From JABDJZ01 sp047619685 (GTDB lineage Bacteria; Bacteroidota; Rhodothermia; Rhodothermales; UBA10348), in assembly GCA_047619685.1 (NCBI GenBank), contig JBLHLC010000012.1:47793-111792 (forward strand): DNA of 64,000 bases. Reading direction: 5' to 3'. The notes below the pieces were generated by a model, which saw nothing but the letters and a program-made list of their open reading frames with translations, ran no database searches and was not told the origin of the DNA. Every line of letters begins with the position of its first letter. Within the stretch, counting starts at the first letter, position 1. The translations under genes were made by a program, and so were the position numbers. Of the stretch, positions 44,188 through 52,992 are shown piece after piece.

Positions 44188-44700
44188 ATGCCATATCCCG
44201 AACAGCTGGTAACCCCCATGCGCGCAGAGCTCACCCGGCTAGGCGTTGAAGAACTGAAGACATCCTCGGAAGTCGATGGGTTCTTTGCCCAAGCGGCAGA
44301 AGGAACCAGTGTTTTGGTGGTTAACTCCGTCTGCGGTTGCGCCGCGGCCAACGCGCGTCCGGCTGTTGCCATGGTCCGTCAGTTGCCCGTGCAGCCGGAT
44401 CGCTGGGGGACGGTTTTTGCCGGTCAGGACCTGGAGGCAACCTCACAGGCCCGCATGCACCTGATGGGAGTCCCTCCGTCTTCGCCATTTATCGCGCTTT
44501 TCCGGGACGGTGATCCCGTGTACGTGCTGGAGCGGCGTCACATTGAGGGGCGTAGCGCCTCGGCGATCGCCACGGATCTGGCGGAGGCTGTGCGCAAGCA
44601 TTGCGGCGATGAGGCAGGAGCCGCTGATGGCGTGGAAAGCCCGGCCGTCGAAGAATCTGTACCAGAGGGACTGCCCTCGACGTTCCGCTCGATTCTCTAG
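44188..44700 (+). CDS. Bacilliredoxin (BrxA/BrxB family)
   Basis: 170 residues. The thioredoxin-like fold carries the CGC motif at Cys49-Gly-Cys51 (VNSVCGCAA), as in BrxA/BrxB. It removes bacillithiol from protein thiols, implying bacillithiol use, which is known in Bacteroidota as well as Firmicutes. The C-terminal 20 residues (ESPAVEESVPEG...) are an acidic extension. Start chosen at MPYPEQLVTPMR, matching the family. Confidence 0.92.
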   Translation: MPYPEQLVTPMRAELTRLGVEELKTSSEVDGFFAQAAEGTSVLVVNSVCGCAAANARPAVAMVRQLPVQPDRWGTVFAGQDLEATSQARMHLMGVPPSSPFIALFRDGDPVYVLERRHIEGRSASAIATDLAEAVRKHCGDEAGAADGVESPAVEESVPEGLPSTFRSIL

Positions 44701-44731
44701 AGACCAAACCGGGCCTGGCTCCGCATTGTCT

Positions 44732-46816
44732 ATGGCAAACCCTGGCTCCTTGCGAAAAGACTTGGGCCTGCTCGACGTGTATTCCATCGCGATGGGTACG
44801 ACGCTGAGTTCAGGGTTCTTCCTGCTTCCCGGTCTGGCCTTCGCTGCGGCCGGGGAGGCCATGGTCACGAGTTATCTGGTTGCGGCCATTCTGGTGGTGC
44901 CAGCGCTGCTATCGATGGTCGAGCTGAGTACGGCGATGCCGCGGGCTGGCGGTGCCTACTATTTCCTGGACCGTGCGATGGGCCCTCTGGTGGGTACGGT
45001 CGGCGGCCTCGGCACATGGCTTGTGTTGATTCTGAAGAGCGCGTTTGCCCTGATCGGGTTGGGGGCCTACCTGGGACTCTTTTTTCCTGAGCTGCCCGTA
45101 GTTCCGGTGGCCCTGGTCATGGCCCTGGTCTTTGGTGCACTCAATCTGGCGGGAGCCAAAAAGTCCGGTGCGCTTCAGGTCGTGCTGGTTGTGGGCCTCC
45201 TGGCGATACTCTCCGTCTTCCTGTTTGCCGGTTCTTTCCAGCTCAACGCTGGTCAGTTGGCGCATCTTTTCGATGCTGAGAGCAAGTCCATATTTGCCAC
45301 GGCTGGGATGGTCTACATCTCGTACGCGGGCCTGACCAAGGTCACCAGCGTGGCCGAGGAGGTAAAAGACCCGGAGCGAAATATTGCCCTCGGCATGTTT
45401 CTGGCGCTGGCAACGGCCGTGGTGTTCTACGGGCTGGGCACCTACATCATGATCAGCGTCATTCCCGCCGAAGCCCTTTCCGGGGCCCTGACGCCGGTTT
45501 CTTCCGCTGGAGACGCTCTCTTCGGGCCTTGGGGCGGTCGGGCGCTGGCCGTCGCAGCCATTCTGGGCTTCCTGGCCGCTGCAAACGCCGGGATCATGAG
45601 CGCCTCGCGGTATCCGCTGGCAATGGGGAGGGATCATCTGCTTCCCGGCTGGATGCGCCGCGTGTCCTCTGGCGGGACGCCGGTAGCGGCTGTCCTCCTG
45701 ACGGTTGCATTGATTCTTGTGTCCCTTCTGGCGCTCGACCCAATGAAAATCGCGAAGCTGGCCGGTGCGTTCCAGCTTCTGGTGTTCGCCTTCCTTTGCG
45801 CCGCAGTCATTGTGATGCGGGAGAGTCGTATAGCGTCCTACGATCCGGGCTACAAGTCTCCGTTTTACCCTTGGACGCAGCTGTTCGGAGTCGTGTCGTC
45901 AATGGCCATCATCACCCTGATGGGGACGCTCTCGCTGATTTTCAGCGCAGGTCTGCTGATAGGCGGGGTCCTTTGGTATTTCTACTACGGCTCGAAGAGG
46001 GTGGTTAGAGAGGGGGCCATCTACCACTGGTTGTCCAGGCTCGGGGAACGGCGATACGAAGGTCTCGACAGGGAACTGCGTGGCATTCTGAAAGAGAAAG
46101 GACTTCGGGAAGAGGATCCGTTCGACGAAATCGTCGCCGACGCGGCGGTCATTGATGCGGAGGACGGTGCGTCGTTCGAAGAGATCGTAGGTCTGGCGGC
46201 AAACCTGATGGCCGACGATGTGGGCCAGAGTGCCGCCCGACTCCGGACGGCATTTCTTGAAGGAACCCGCATCGGCGCCACGCCAGTTACCCATGGAGTT
46301 GCCCTGCCCCATCTCAAGTTTGCCGATCTGAAACGGCCTGTTCTGGTGCTGGTCCGGTCGCAGTCGGGTATCCACGTCGTAGCCAATGATCCGCTGACCG
46401 ACCACGTGGACGAACAGGAGGTGGCGGCCATTTTCTTCCTGATCAGCGACGAGAATAACCCGGGACAGCATCTGCGCATTCTGGCTCAGATAGCAGGGCG
46501 CGTGGACGACGAGGGCTTTTCGGACGAATGGCGGGGGGCGGGAGACGCCCAGGATTTGCGTGAGGTGCTTCTGCGCGACGACCGGTTCCTGATGCTGTCG
46601 ATCCGCTCCACCAATGGGTCCCGTGCCCTGATCGACAAGGAACTCCGCGAGATTCATCTGCCCAAGGGCGCCCTGGTGGCACTCATCCGCCAGGACGACG
46701 AAGTGCACGTTCCGGACGGTTCGACGGTGCTCCGGGAGGGCGACAGGTTGACCTTGTTGGGTGAGGCGGTCGCGCTGGAGGAAATCCGCCGCAGGTACCT
46801 TCGGGAATCCGAGTAA
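44732..46816 (+). CDS. APC-family permease fused to EIIA-like and RCK_C-like domains
   Basis: 694 residues from the ATG at 44732; an in-frame extension upstream runs through the preceding gene and is rejected. Twelve membrane segments of an amino-acid permease fill about 1-430 (LLDVYSIAMGTTLSSGFFLLPG). From about 470 a PTS EIIA type-2 fold follows, with the phosphorylation histidine in VTHGVALPHLKF. The last ~75 residues resemble the RCK C-terminal domain (LRDDRFLMLSIRSTNGSR..., HVPDGSTVLREGDRLTLLGE). Transport may be gated by phosphorylation or a small ligand. HPr and Enzyme I lie 6 kb downstream. Confidence 0.87.
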   Translation: MANPGSLRKDLGLLDVYSIAMGTTLSSGFFLLPGLAFAAAGEAMVTSYLVAAILVVPALLSMVELSTAMPRAGGAYYFLDRAMGPLVGTVGGLGTWLVLILKSAFALIGLGAYLGLFFPELPVVPVALVMALVFGALNLAGAKKSGALQVVLVVGLLAILSVFLFAGSFQLNAGQLAHLFDAESKSIFATAGMVYISYAGLTKVTSVAEEVKDPERNIALGMFLALATAVVFYGLGTYIMISVIPAEALSGALTPVSSAGDALFGPWGGRALAVAAILGFLAAANAGIMSASRYPLAMGRDHLLPGWMRRVSSGGTPVAAVLLTVALILVSLLALDPMKIAKLAGAFQLLVFAFLCAAVIVMRESRIASYDPGYKSPFYPWTQLFGVVSSMAIITLMGTLSLIFSAGLLIGGVLWYFYYGSKRVVREGAIYHWLSRLGERRYEGLDRELRGILKEKGLREEDPFDEIVADAAVIDAEDGASFEEIVGLAANLMADDVGQSAARLRTAFLEGTRIGATPVTHGVALPHLKFADLKRPVLVLVRSQSGIHVVANDPLTDHVDEQEVAAIFFLISDENNPGQHLRILAQIAGRVDDEGFSDEWRGAGDAQDLREVLLRDDRFLMLSIRSTNGSRALIDKELREIHLPKGALVALIRQDDEVHVPDGSTVLREGDRLTLLGEAVALEEIRRRYLRESE

Positions 46817-46863
46817 AGTCTAACCGCTGGCGGCCGATACCGTGGTGAGAACCCGACTCAGCC

Positions 46864-47115
46864 GTGATAGGACTTACAACACAGCAACGCTCCACCTACC
46901 CCGAACCCACGTTCGAGGAGATGATGGGATTGGCCGTCGATTTTGGGATCATCAGTGCGATGCACAGCTCCGGCAACCGCGTCAAGATGGAGGTCCTCAA
47001 TGAGATGGTGGATCTCACGATGTCAGAGGCTGCGGTCCTTTTGAAAGGACTGCTTCTGGGGTACTTCTACAACCAGAAGAGAGACGACCTGTCTCTGGCG
47101 CGCTGGGAGTCCTGA
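46864..47115 (+). CDS. Hypothetical protein (83 aa)
   Basis: 83 residues from a GTG at 46864; an ATG-rich alternative begins at about 46921 (MMGLAVDFGII). Mostly helical, with two hydrophobic helices (MMGLAVDFGIISAM and EAAVLLKGLLLGYFY) too polar for certain membrane insertion. No family recognised. It sits alone between the fusion permease and the thiolase gene. Confidence 0.5.
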   Translation: MIGLTTQQRSTYPEPTFEEMMGLAVDFGIISAMHSSGNRVKMEVLNEMVDLTMSEAAVLLKGLLLGYFYNQKRDDLSLARWES

Positions 47116-47186
47116 GAGGCCCTCGGGCACTCTTGACTGGAAGATCACGTCCGAGCCGAACCCGACGAGGCGCCTTTCCGTTAGCC

Positions 47187-47203
47187 GAACGTTTGCCACG
47201 TTC
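47187..47203. promoter_or_regulatory. Palindrome just upstream of thiolase
   Basis: GAACGT-TTGCC-ACGTTC, a perfect 6-bp inverted repeat with a 5-base centre, ends 14 bases before the thiolase ATG at 47218. The position suits an operator for a fatty-acid-type repressor, but no such regulator is near and no motif match can be proven. Confidence 0.3.
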
Positions 47204-47217
47204 AACCCAGGAAAGAG

Positions 47218-48408
47218 ATGCGGGACGTCTATGTAGTTGGTGCCGTGCGCACCCCGATAGGACGATTTGGTGGAGCCCTGAAGGATCAATCGCCGGTGGA
47301 CCTGGCAGCACACGCCATGCGCGGGCTGTTGGATCGGACGGGTGTTGATGGCGGAGCTCTGGATATCTATCTCTTCGGTAACGTGCTCAGAGCCGGGCAT
47401 GGGCAGCTGATCCCGCGACAAGCCGCCTTCAAGGCAGGCATCCCGGACTCTGTGGACGGCGTGGCGCTGGACATGGTCTGCTCCTCGGGAATGATGAGCG
47501 TCATGCAGGCCGCCACGATGATCAAGGCCGGTGAGGCCGATCTGGTCATGGCCGGTGGTACGGAGTCCATGTCAGCGACAGGATTCAGTTTGTCATCGCG
47601 GGCCCGCTGGGGATACAAGTTCCTCATGGGCAATCCGGAGGGCCTCACAGATCTATTGCTGCACGACGGACTGACGGACCCCATGAGCGGAGAGGCCATG
47701 GGCGTGCAGGCAGAACGCCTGGCGACAGAAAAAGGCGTGACCAGAGACAGGGTGGACCAGATGGCACTGGCCTCCCACGCCCGCGCAGCCGAAGCCTGGA
47801 AGCAAGGCTGGTTCGACAAGGAAGTGGTTCCGGTGGAGTATCAGGTGCGTCGCAAGCCGGTGATGCTTGAGCAGGACGAGGGCATTCGCCCGGACACGAC
47901 CCTTGAGTCGTTGGCGGGGCTTCGTCCCGCATTTGACAAGGCAGGCGTCCTTACGGCCGGCAATGCGAGCCAGATTTCGGACGGAGCGGCCGCGCTGCTG
48001 CTGGCCAGCGCCGACGCTGTGAAAGCGCACGGGTTGAAGCCACTCGCCAAGTACAAGGCCGGCTCATGGGCGGCCGGAGAGCCCTGGCGTTTCCCGGAGG
48101 CACCTATTCCAGCCGTTAAGCGCCTGTTGGCGCGGTCTGGGGAGTCCATTGCCGATTACAATTTGTTCGAGAACAACGAAGCGTTCTCGCTGAACAACGT
48201 CCTCTTTTGCGATATGCTTGGGGTGAAGCATGAGGATCTCAACGTGCACGGCGGTGCCGTAGCGCTTGGCCATCCGATTGGCTGCTCAGGCGCAAGGATC
48301 CTTGTCACGTTGATTCACGGCATGCAGACGCACGATCGGGAGCGGGGCCTGGCCGCCATCTGCCACGGCACCGGAGGCGGGACAGCTGTCGCTCTGGAGC
48401 GCGCCTGA
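47218..48408 (+). CDS. Thiolase (acetyl-CoA C-acyltransferase)
   Basis: 396 residues, usual for the family. Nucleophile Cys88 in DMVCSSGM, His352 in ALGHPIGCSG and Cys382 in ICHGTGGG, all conserved. The enzyme cleaves or joins 3-ketoacyl-CoA, either as acetoacetyl-CoA thiolase or in beta-oxidation; specificity is open. It heads a run of three genes, with crcB starting one base after its stop. Confidence 0.93.
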   Translation: MRDVYVVGAVRTPIGRFGGALKDQSPVDLAAHAMRGLLDRTGVDGGALDIYLFGNVLRAGHGQLIPRQAAFKAGIPDSVDGVALDMVCSSGMMSVMQAATMIKAGEADLVMAGGTESMSATGFSLSSRARWGYKFLMGNPEGLTDLLLHDGLTDPMSGEAMGVQAERLATEKGVTRDRVDQMALASHARAAEAWKQGWFDKEVVPVEYQVRRKPVMLEQDEGIRPDTTLESLAGLRPAFDKAGVLTAGNASQISDGAAALLLASADAVKAHGLKPLAKYKAGSWAAGEPWRFPEAPIPAVKRLLARSGESIADYNLFENNEAFSLNNVLFCDMLGVKHEDLNVHGGAVALGHPIGCSGARILVTLIHGMQTHDRERGLAAICHGTGGGTAVALERA

Positions 48409-48409
48409 C

Positions 48410-48790
48410 GTGGCAAACCTGCTCTGGATTGCGTCCGGGGGCGCCGTGGGCGCGTTGCTCCGGTACGGGATGGTGATGAGCGTCCACCGCGTGTTCGGGT
48501 CGGCGTTTCCATGGGGCACGCTGACGGTCAACGTGGTGGGTTCTCTTCTGATTGGTGTGTTGTGGTCGATGGCCGAAAGGGTCTCCTTCACCGCTGCGGC
48601 TTCCGCCTTTCTGTTCATCGGCGTGCTGGGTGCGTTCACGACGTTCTCGACGTACGCCCTTGAGTCCGCCAACCTCTTCCGGGACGGCAAACAGTTGGCC
48701 GCTCTCATGAACCTGCTTCTTTCCAATGCTACCTGCATTGTGGCCGTAGTTGCGGGGCTGAAGATTGGGCAGTACTTCTGGGCGGGATGA
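48410..48790 (+). CDS. crcB: Fluoride exporter CrcB (Fluc channel)
   Basis: 126 residues, starting at GTG 48410 because the previous stop ends at 48408. Four membrane segments. Signatures NVVGSLLIGVLWS and GAFTTFSTYALES are those of Fluc channels, which dimerise to expel fluoride. Its stop overlaps the next start by 4 bases. No fluoride riboswitch is seen; the gene is embedded in an operon. Confidence 0.93.
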   Translation: MANLLWIASGGAVGALLRYGMVMSVHRVFGSAFPWGTLTVNVVGSLLIGVLWSMAERVSFTAAASAFLFIGVLGAFTTFSTYALESANLFRDGKQLAALMNLLLSNATCIVAVVAGLKIGQYFWAG

Positions 48791-49869
48791 AAGAGAGGCT
48801 TCGAGCGATTTCAGAAGCTGCCCGGGCGTGGCGTGACCCGGAGTATCCGCGGCGGGTCAAGGCCGTTGCCCGGACGCTGAGTGCCGGCAACCGCTTCACG
48901 ACCCAGGCGCTTGCCTTCGCCATCAACCAGCAGATGAGCCTGATTGGCATTGTTTCCCTGCGGAGATGGCTGGGGAATGCTCCCGTGGAGACGTGGAAGC
49001 GTGTTGGAGTCATCGAGGCCGGCAACATTCCTTTTGCAGGATTACAGGACTATCTGGCGGTGTCGGGCTTGGGGCACAGGTTCGTGGGCTCGGTGTCCGC
49101 GCGCTCGCCATACCTGTTGCCGGCATTCGCCGCAGATGTCGAAGAGCGGGGAGGCGAGTCCGGTGAGTTCCTTCCCCACGAAAAACTGATCCGAACGGTG
49201 GACGCGCTGATCGCGGCCGGCACGGACCAGACCATGGCCGAGTTGGACGCCTCGTGCGAGGCTGCGGGAATCCCGGAATCGGCCCGACTCCTCAGGGGGA
49301 ATCGCTATTCCGTGGCCGTCCTGGACGGGACAGAGCACCAGGACCAACGACTCCGGCTGGCCGAAGATGCCCTGCTCCACGAGGGGCTGGGGTGCCTGAA
49401 TGTGGCGCTTGTCTTTGCGCCTGTTGCTGCGGATGGAGATCCGTACTTCGAGGCCTTTTCCGTTTTTCGCGGCACCTTCCCGGCACATCCGGCAACCTCG
49501 GGCGCCCTCAAGATGCAGCAGGCCTTCCTGGCGGCCGTTAAGGCGCCACACGCCTACGGAGACGGCCTGGAATACCTGGTAAGCAGGGGAGAGGCAGAGG
49601 TGCAGGTGCCTGGACACATACGCTGGGTGCCCTACGAAGATATTTCCGAGGTGCACGCCTGGCTGGCCGGACACGCGGGTGAGATTCAGGTCGTATCGGC
49701 GACTCCGGAGCTTCGCCCGCAACTTCCGCGGACCGTTGCCAGCGTCACGATCGGCAACACCCAGCGACCTTCACTCGATTGGAGGCCGGACGGACAGGAC
49801 ACTCTGGCGTTTCTGCGGGGCCTGGGCGATGAGCCCGGCCCGGGCGATGAGCGGGGCCTGGGCGCCTAG
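48787..49869 (+). CDS. LuxC-type acyl-CoA reductase
   Basis: 360 residues. Matches the Bacteroidota acyl-CoA reductase group: VGVIEAGNIPFAGLQDYLAV (about 73-92), the GSVSARSPYLLPAF segment (101-114), and a candidate catalytic Cys203 in GLGCLNVALVF. It would reduce acyl-CoA to fatty aldehyde using NADPH. The C-terminus carries a small imperfect repeat (GDEPGPGDERGLGA). Coupled to crcB by a 4-base overlap. Could feed the wax-ester synthase-like enzyme at 38711-40045. Confidence 0.75.
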   Translation: MKERLRAISEAARAWRDPEYPRRVKAVARTLSAGNRFTTQALAFAINQQMSLIGIVSLRRWLGNAPVETWKRVGVIEAGNIPFAGLQDYLAVSGLGHRFVGSVSARSPYLLPAFAADVEERGGESGEFLPHEKLIRTVDALIAAGTDQTMAELDASCEAAGIPESARLLRGNRYSVAVLDGTEHQDQRLRLAEDALLHEGLGCLNVALVFAPVAADGDPYFEAFSVFRGTFPAHPATSGALKMQQAFLAAVKAPHAYGDGLEYLVSRGEAEVQVPGHIRWVPYEDISEVHAWLAGHAGEIQVVSATPELRPQLPRTVASVTIGNTQRPSLDWRPDGQDTLAFLRGLGDEPGPGDERGLGA

Positions 49870-49880
49870 CCCGGCCCGGC

Positions 49881-50141
49881 TTAAGCCTCCAGAAGGGCCT
49901 TCGCCTGCTTCAGGATGGGGTCCCACCGCGCTTCTGGTGCCTTGGTAATGGTCAGAAAGGCGGGGAGAATGAATACGTTCGCGACGCCCTCAATGGCAAA
50001 AAGCGGCTCGCCGAGCGCATGACCACTGGCTTCGGTGGCCGAGGCGAAACTCTCCATCCCGGATTCGATAAACCCTCCCTCCGCGCGAGTGATCTTGAGG
50101 CTGTCGGGGTTTGGCGTCGGATGTGTGGTGATCTTTCCCAT
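49881..50141 (-). CDS. NifU/Nfu N-terminal domain protein
   Basis: 86 residues that cover the Nfu N-terminal fold only (TPNPDSLKI, GEPLFAIEGVANVFILPAFLTITK), without the C-terminal CxxC domain. Such single-domain proteins assist Fe-S assembly. The gene is convergent with the acyl-CoA reductase (11 bases apart) and divergent from the next membrane protein. Confidence 0.9.
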   Translation of the reverse strand: MGKITTHPTPNPDSLKITRAEGGFIESGMESFASATEASGHALGEPLFAIEGVANVFILPAFLTITKAPEARWDPILKQAKALLEA

Positions 50142-50170
50142 GCGGGGCCGCTATTGACGAACTGTTCAGA

Positions 50171-50665
50171 ATGTCCCGCGAACGAACACCGGGACGGATC
50201 GTTGCACAACACATGGCCGAAGTCCCTGATACAAAACAGAAAACCGCCCCCCCCAGTGGCAAGATTGGTCGGCTGACCACGGAGGCCAAGGGGTTGGTTG
50301 ACGACACCAAGGAGTGGGTGGACGCAAAACTGCGTCTGTTTGAGCTGGACGTGGAGGACAAAATTGATTCCCTCGCCAACAAGTTCGTCTCGGGTGCCGT
50401 GGTCGTCGCGACGGGGGCACTCGCGCTTGTTTTTTCGCTGGTTGCCACGGCCCTGGCCCTGGGAGACCTCTGGGGACGAAATTCTCTGGGCTTCATGGCG
50501 GTGGGTGGCGCACTTTTCCTGGTGGCACTCGTCATTTACCTGGTCAAGCCACGACTTGTCAAAGGATCGATGGGTGGCGCGGATCGGAGCGTCCTGGATG
50601 GGCTGACCGAAGGCAAAGATCAGAAGCAACTTCCGCCAGCAGTCGACAAAAAGAAAGATGGATAA
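50171..50665 (+). CDS. Phage-holin-like / DUF1469 membrane protein
   Basis: 164 residues if started at 50171; the ATG at 50213 (MAEVPDTKQKT) is equally plausible. A helical segment (VDDTKEWVDAKLRLFELDVEDKI) precedes two membrane spans (about 71-95 and 106-125) and a lysine-rich tail. This is the layout of DUF1469-type proteins, which despite the name are chromosomal envelope proteins. Overlaps the next gene by 8 bases. Confidence 0.72.
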   Translation: MSRERTPGRIVAQHMAEVPDTKQKTAPPSGKIGRLTTEAKGLVDDTKEWVDAKLRLFELDVEDKIDSLANKFVSGAVVVATGALALVFSLVATALALGDLWGRNSLGFMAVGGALFLVALVIYLVKPRLVKGSMGGADRSVLDGLTEGKDQKQLPPAVDKKKDG

Positions 50666-51008
50666 GAGCCGGGCGGAGCTGGAGGCACGTTTGCAATCAG
50701 CGAGTGATTCCATGTCCCGTCGCCTTGTGGCGATGGAGGACGAAGTCAAACTTCCGGCGGTTGTAAGATTAGGCAGTTTTGCTGGCGGAGCACGCGCCAG
50801 AAAGATTGGCTTTGCCATTGGTGTCGGCCTTTTGGTTGGGCTCCTGTTTGGTCGAAGCAAGAAAAAATCAGAGCCGAGGGCAGGCGCCGATTCACAGGGC
50901 CTGCTGGGTTTCGTACTCGGTCAGGCGGTGCGGGTCGGTGTCACCGTCGCCGCTAAAGAGATTGTTAATCGACTGGTATCCCGGAACGGCGGGCAAGACG
51001 GCTCGTAG
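50658..51008 (+). CDS. Hypothetical membrane protein
   Basis: 116 residues. An amphipathic N-terminal helix, one membrane segment (IGFAIGVGLLVGLLFG, about 50-65) followed by RSKKKSE, and a second weaker hydrophobic region near 82-105. It overlaps the DUF1469 gene by 8 bases and probably forms a pair with it. Similar two-gene units often include YqjD-like ribosome- or membrane-associated proteins, but identity is not proven. Confidence 0.7.
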   Translation: MDKSRAELEARLQSASDSMSRRLVAMEDEVKLPAVVRLGSFAGGARARKIGFAIGVGLLVGLLFGRSKKKSEPRAGADSQGLLGFVLGQAVRVGVTVAAKEIVNRLVSRNGGQDGS

Positions 51009-51101
51009 TCGGTACTTTTTCCGGGACTCCGGTGTGACCGGCTCACGTTTTCAGCGCTCCGACCAAACGTACAGGGCAGTTTCACTGCTATCACTGACTG
51101 G

Positions 51102-51743
51102 ATGAGAATCGTTCTTTTTGGGCCTCCCGGAGTTGGGAAAGGGTCTCAGGCCAAGTTGTTGAACGATCGCTACGGCATCGCGCACGTGTCCACTGGTGTC
51201 CTGTTGCGTAAGGCCATTTGTGAGCGGACGGACGTCGGCATCGCCGCCGAGGAGCTTGTCAAGGACGGCAAGCTTGTTCCGGACCGGATGGTTCGCAAGA
51301 TTGCCGAAGACGAAATCAAGGCCCGTGACTACGATCAGTTCGTCCTGGACGGGTATCCCCGCACGATTCCTCAGGCCGAGTGGCTCACGCAGTTTCTGTC
51401 CAAACACGACGCCCAGCTGCACCGAGTGATCAGCCTGATCGCGCCGCAGGATGTTATCGTTGACCGCCTCTCAAAGCGCCGTGTGGATCGTCTCACCAGA
51501 GAAAACTATCATCTGGACTTCCGCCCGCCACCCCCGGATATGCCGGCGGACAGACTGGTTCAGCGTGAGGATGACCGTCCCGAAGTTGTGCTGCGGCGCC
51601 TCTTGAACTACCTGGATGCCACGAGCCCGGTCCAGGAATACTACCGCGAACGGGGCCTGTTGTCCGAGGTGGACGGCGTCGGACAGTTCGACGAGGTACA
51701 TGCCAGGATCATGGCGGCGCTGGCGCCCCATGACACGGAATAG
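51102..51743 (+). CDS. adk: Adenylate kinase
   Basis: 213 residues. P-loop GPPGVGKGSQ (7-16), AMP-binding STGVLLRKAI, the FVLDGYPRTIPQ segment, and a lid region with RRVDRLTRENYHL and QREDDRPEVV. Some lid features differ from E. coli, as in short-lid variants. Catalyses ATP + AMP = 2 ADP. It begins a compact run (adk, prenyl synthase, ptsH, ptsI) with gaps of 2 to 3 bases. Confidence 0.92.
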   Translation: MRIVLFGPPGVGKGSQAKLLNDRYGIAHVSTGVLLRKAICERTDVGIAAEELVKDGKLVPDRMVRKIAEDEIKARDYDQFVLDGYPRTIPQAEWLTQFLSKHDAQLHRVISLIAPQDVIVDRLSKRRVDRLTRENYHLDFRPPPPDMPADRLVQREDDRPEVVLRRLLNYLDATSPVQEYYRERGLLSEVDGVGQFDEVHARIMAALAPHDTE

Positions 51744-51745
51744 GA

Positions 51746-52720
51746 ATGCCGCCAGAACAAACCCTGGGGGAGAGGCGCGCTCTGATTGAAGGTGCCCTGC
51801 AGGCGGCTGTAGGTGCGGAAGGGCCTGAAGCGCTGTATGCACCGGCCAGTTACGTCATGGCAGGCCAGGGCAAGCGTCTGAGGCCGCTGCTTGTGGTGCT
51901 TTCTGCAGAAATGAATGGCGGTTCGGCCCAGGTGGCACTGCCAGCCGCCGTTGCGGTGGAAGTCTTTCACAACTTCACGCTGGTTCATGACGACATCATG
52001 GATCACGCCAGTAGCCGACGCGGTCGCGAAACGGTACACGTGCGCTGGGATGAGCCCACGGCAATTCTGGTTGGGGATCTACTCTCCGGGATAGCCTACG
52101 AGCATTTGGCCAAACTCCCCACTGCGGCCATTCCCGAGGCAATACGCGTCTTCAGCGCCATGCTGCGTCGTTTGTGCGAAGGGCAGACCCTTGATATGGC
52201 GTTCGAGGTCAGACCGGAGGTCAGCCTCGAGGATTATCTGGGCATGATCGAGGGGAAAACCGGCGCGCTGCTGGCGTGCGCTATGGAGCTTGGCGCCTTG
52301 GCCGCGGGCGCCTCGGAGGACGCCCGAGAGGCCGCCAGACTGACCGGCCACGACATCGGGAGGGCCTTCCAGATCCAGGATGATCTACTGGATCTCACTG
52401 CCTCCGACCCAGGCTGGGGCAAACCTCTTGGCGGTGACCTGTTGGCGGGCAAGAGAACCTACCTTCTTCTGCTCGCGCTCGAGCGGGCGCAGGGCGCTGA
52501 TTTGGAGTTGTTGAAGCGGGTTCTGGCCGGCGAGCTGACGGAATCCGGCGTAGATGACGTCCGAAGCGTAATGGACCGCCTGGGTGTACTGAATGACACC
52601 CGGGACGCAGTTATATTTCATTCCGATGCCGCGATTGGTCGCCTGCAAACGGCACCGGAATCCCCCGCCCGCGAGCTACTCGTAGGATTAGTCCGCTCCA
52701 TGCAGGCACGACTCCACTGA
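51746..52720 (+). CDS. Polyprenyl diphosphate synthase
   Basis: 324 residues. First aspartate-rich motif DDIMD at 82-86 and second DDLLD at 212-216, with KRLRP near 43-47. The enzyme condenses isopentenyl diphosphate units to make geranylgeranyl- to octaprenyl-length chains for quinones or carotenoids; chain length cannot be told here. It starts two bases after adk. Confidence 0.92.
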   Translation: MPPEQTLGERRALIEGALQAAVGAEGPEALYAPASYVMAGQGKRLRPLLVVLSAEMNGGSAQVALPAAVAVEVFHNFTLVHDDIMDHASSRRGRETVHVRWDEPTAILVGDLLSGIAYEHLAKLPTAAIPEAIRVFSAMLRRLCEGQTLDMAFEVRPEVSLEDYLGMIEGKTGALLACAMELGALAAGASEDAREAARLTGHDIGRAFQIQDDLLDLTASDPGWGKPLGGDLLAGKRTYLLLLALERAQGADLELLKRVLAGELTESGVDDVRSVMDRLGVLNDTRDAVIFHSDAAIGRLQTAPESPARELLVGLVRSMQARLH

Positions 52721-52722
52721 AT

Positions 52723-52992
52723 ATGGTTGTTCGCCACGTCACTGTCACCAATCGCGCCGGAATCCACACACGGCCGGCGTCCATGATTGTCAGGACGGCT
52801 GCCAAGTTCAAGGCGGATTTCTTCATTCACAAGGACGCCTACGAGATCAACGGCAAGAGCATCATCGGCGTGATGACCCTTGCAGCTGAGCAGGGAGCCA
52901 CGCTCGAGCTTCAGTTGAGCGGAGCCGACGAAGAGGAGGCTGCCGATGCCCTGGCGAAGCTGTTTGAGGACGGATTTGGGGAGGTTAACTAG
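52723..52992 (+). CDS. ptsH: Phosphocarrier protein HPr
   Basis: 89 residues. His15 in RAGIHTRPAS is the phosphorylation site for Enzyme I. Ser46 is in INGKSIIGVM, the context recognised by HPr kinase in Firmicutes and found in some other phyla. Its TAG shares a base with the ptsI GTG. No EIIB/EIIC sugar permease is in the window. Confidence 0.95.
   Translation: MVVRHVTVTNRAGIHTRPASMIVRTAAKFKADFFIHKDAYEINGKSIIGVMTLAAEQGATLELQLSGADEEEAADALAKLFEDGFGEVN

Noticed and set aside
50171..50665. A prophage holin
   Set aside because: Only the family name suggests phage; no lysis or phage genes surround it.
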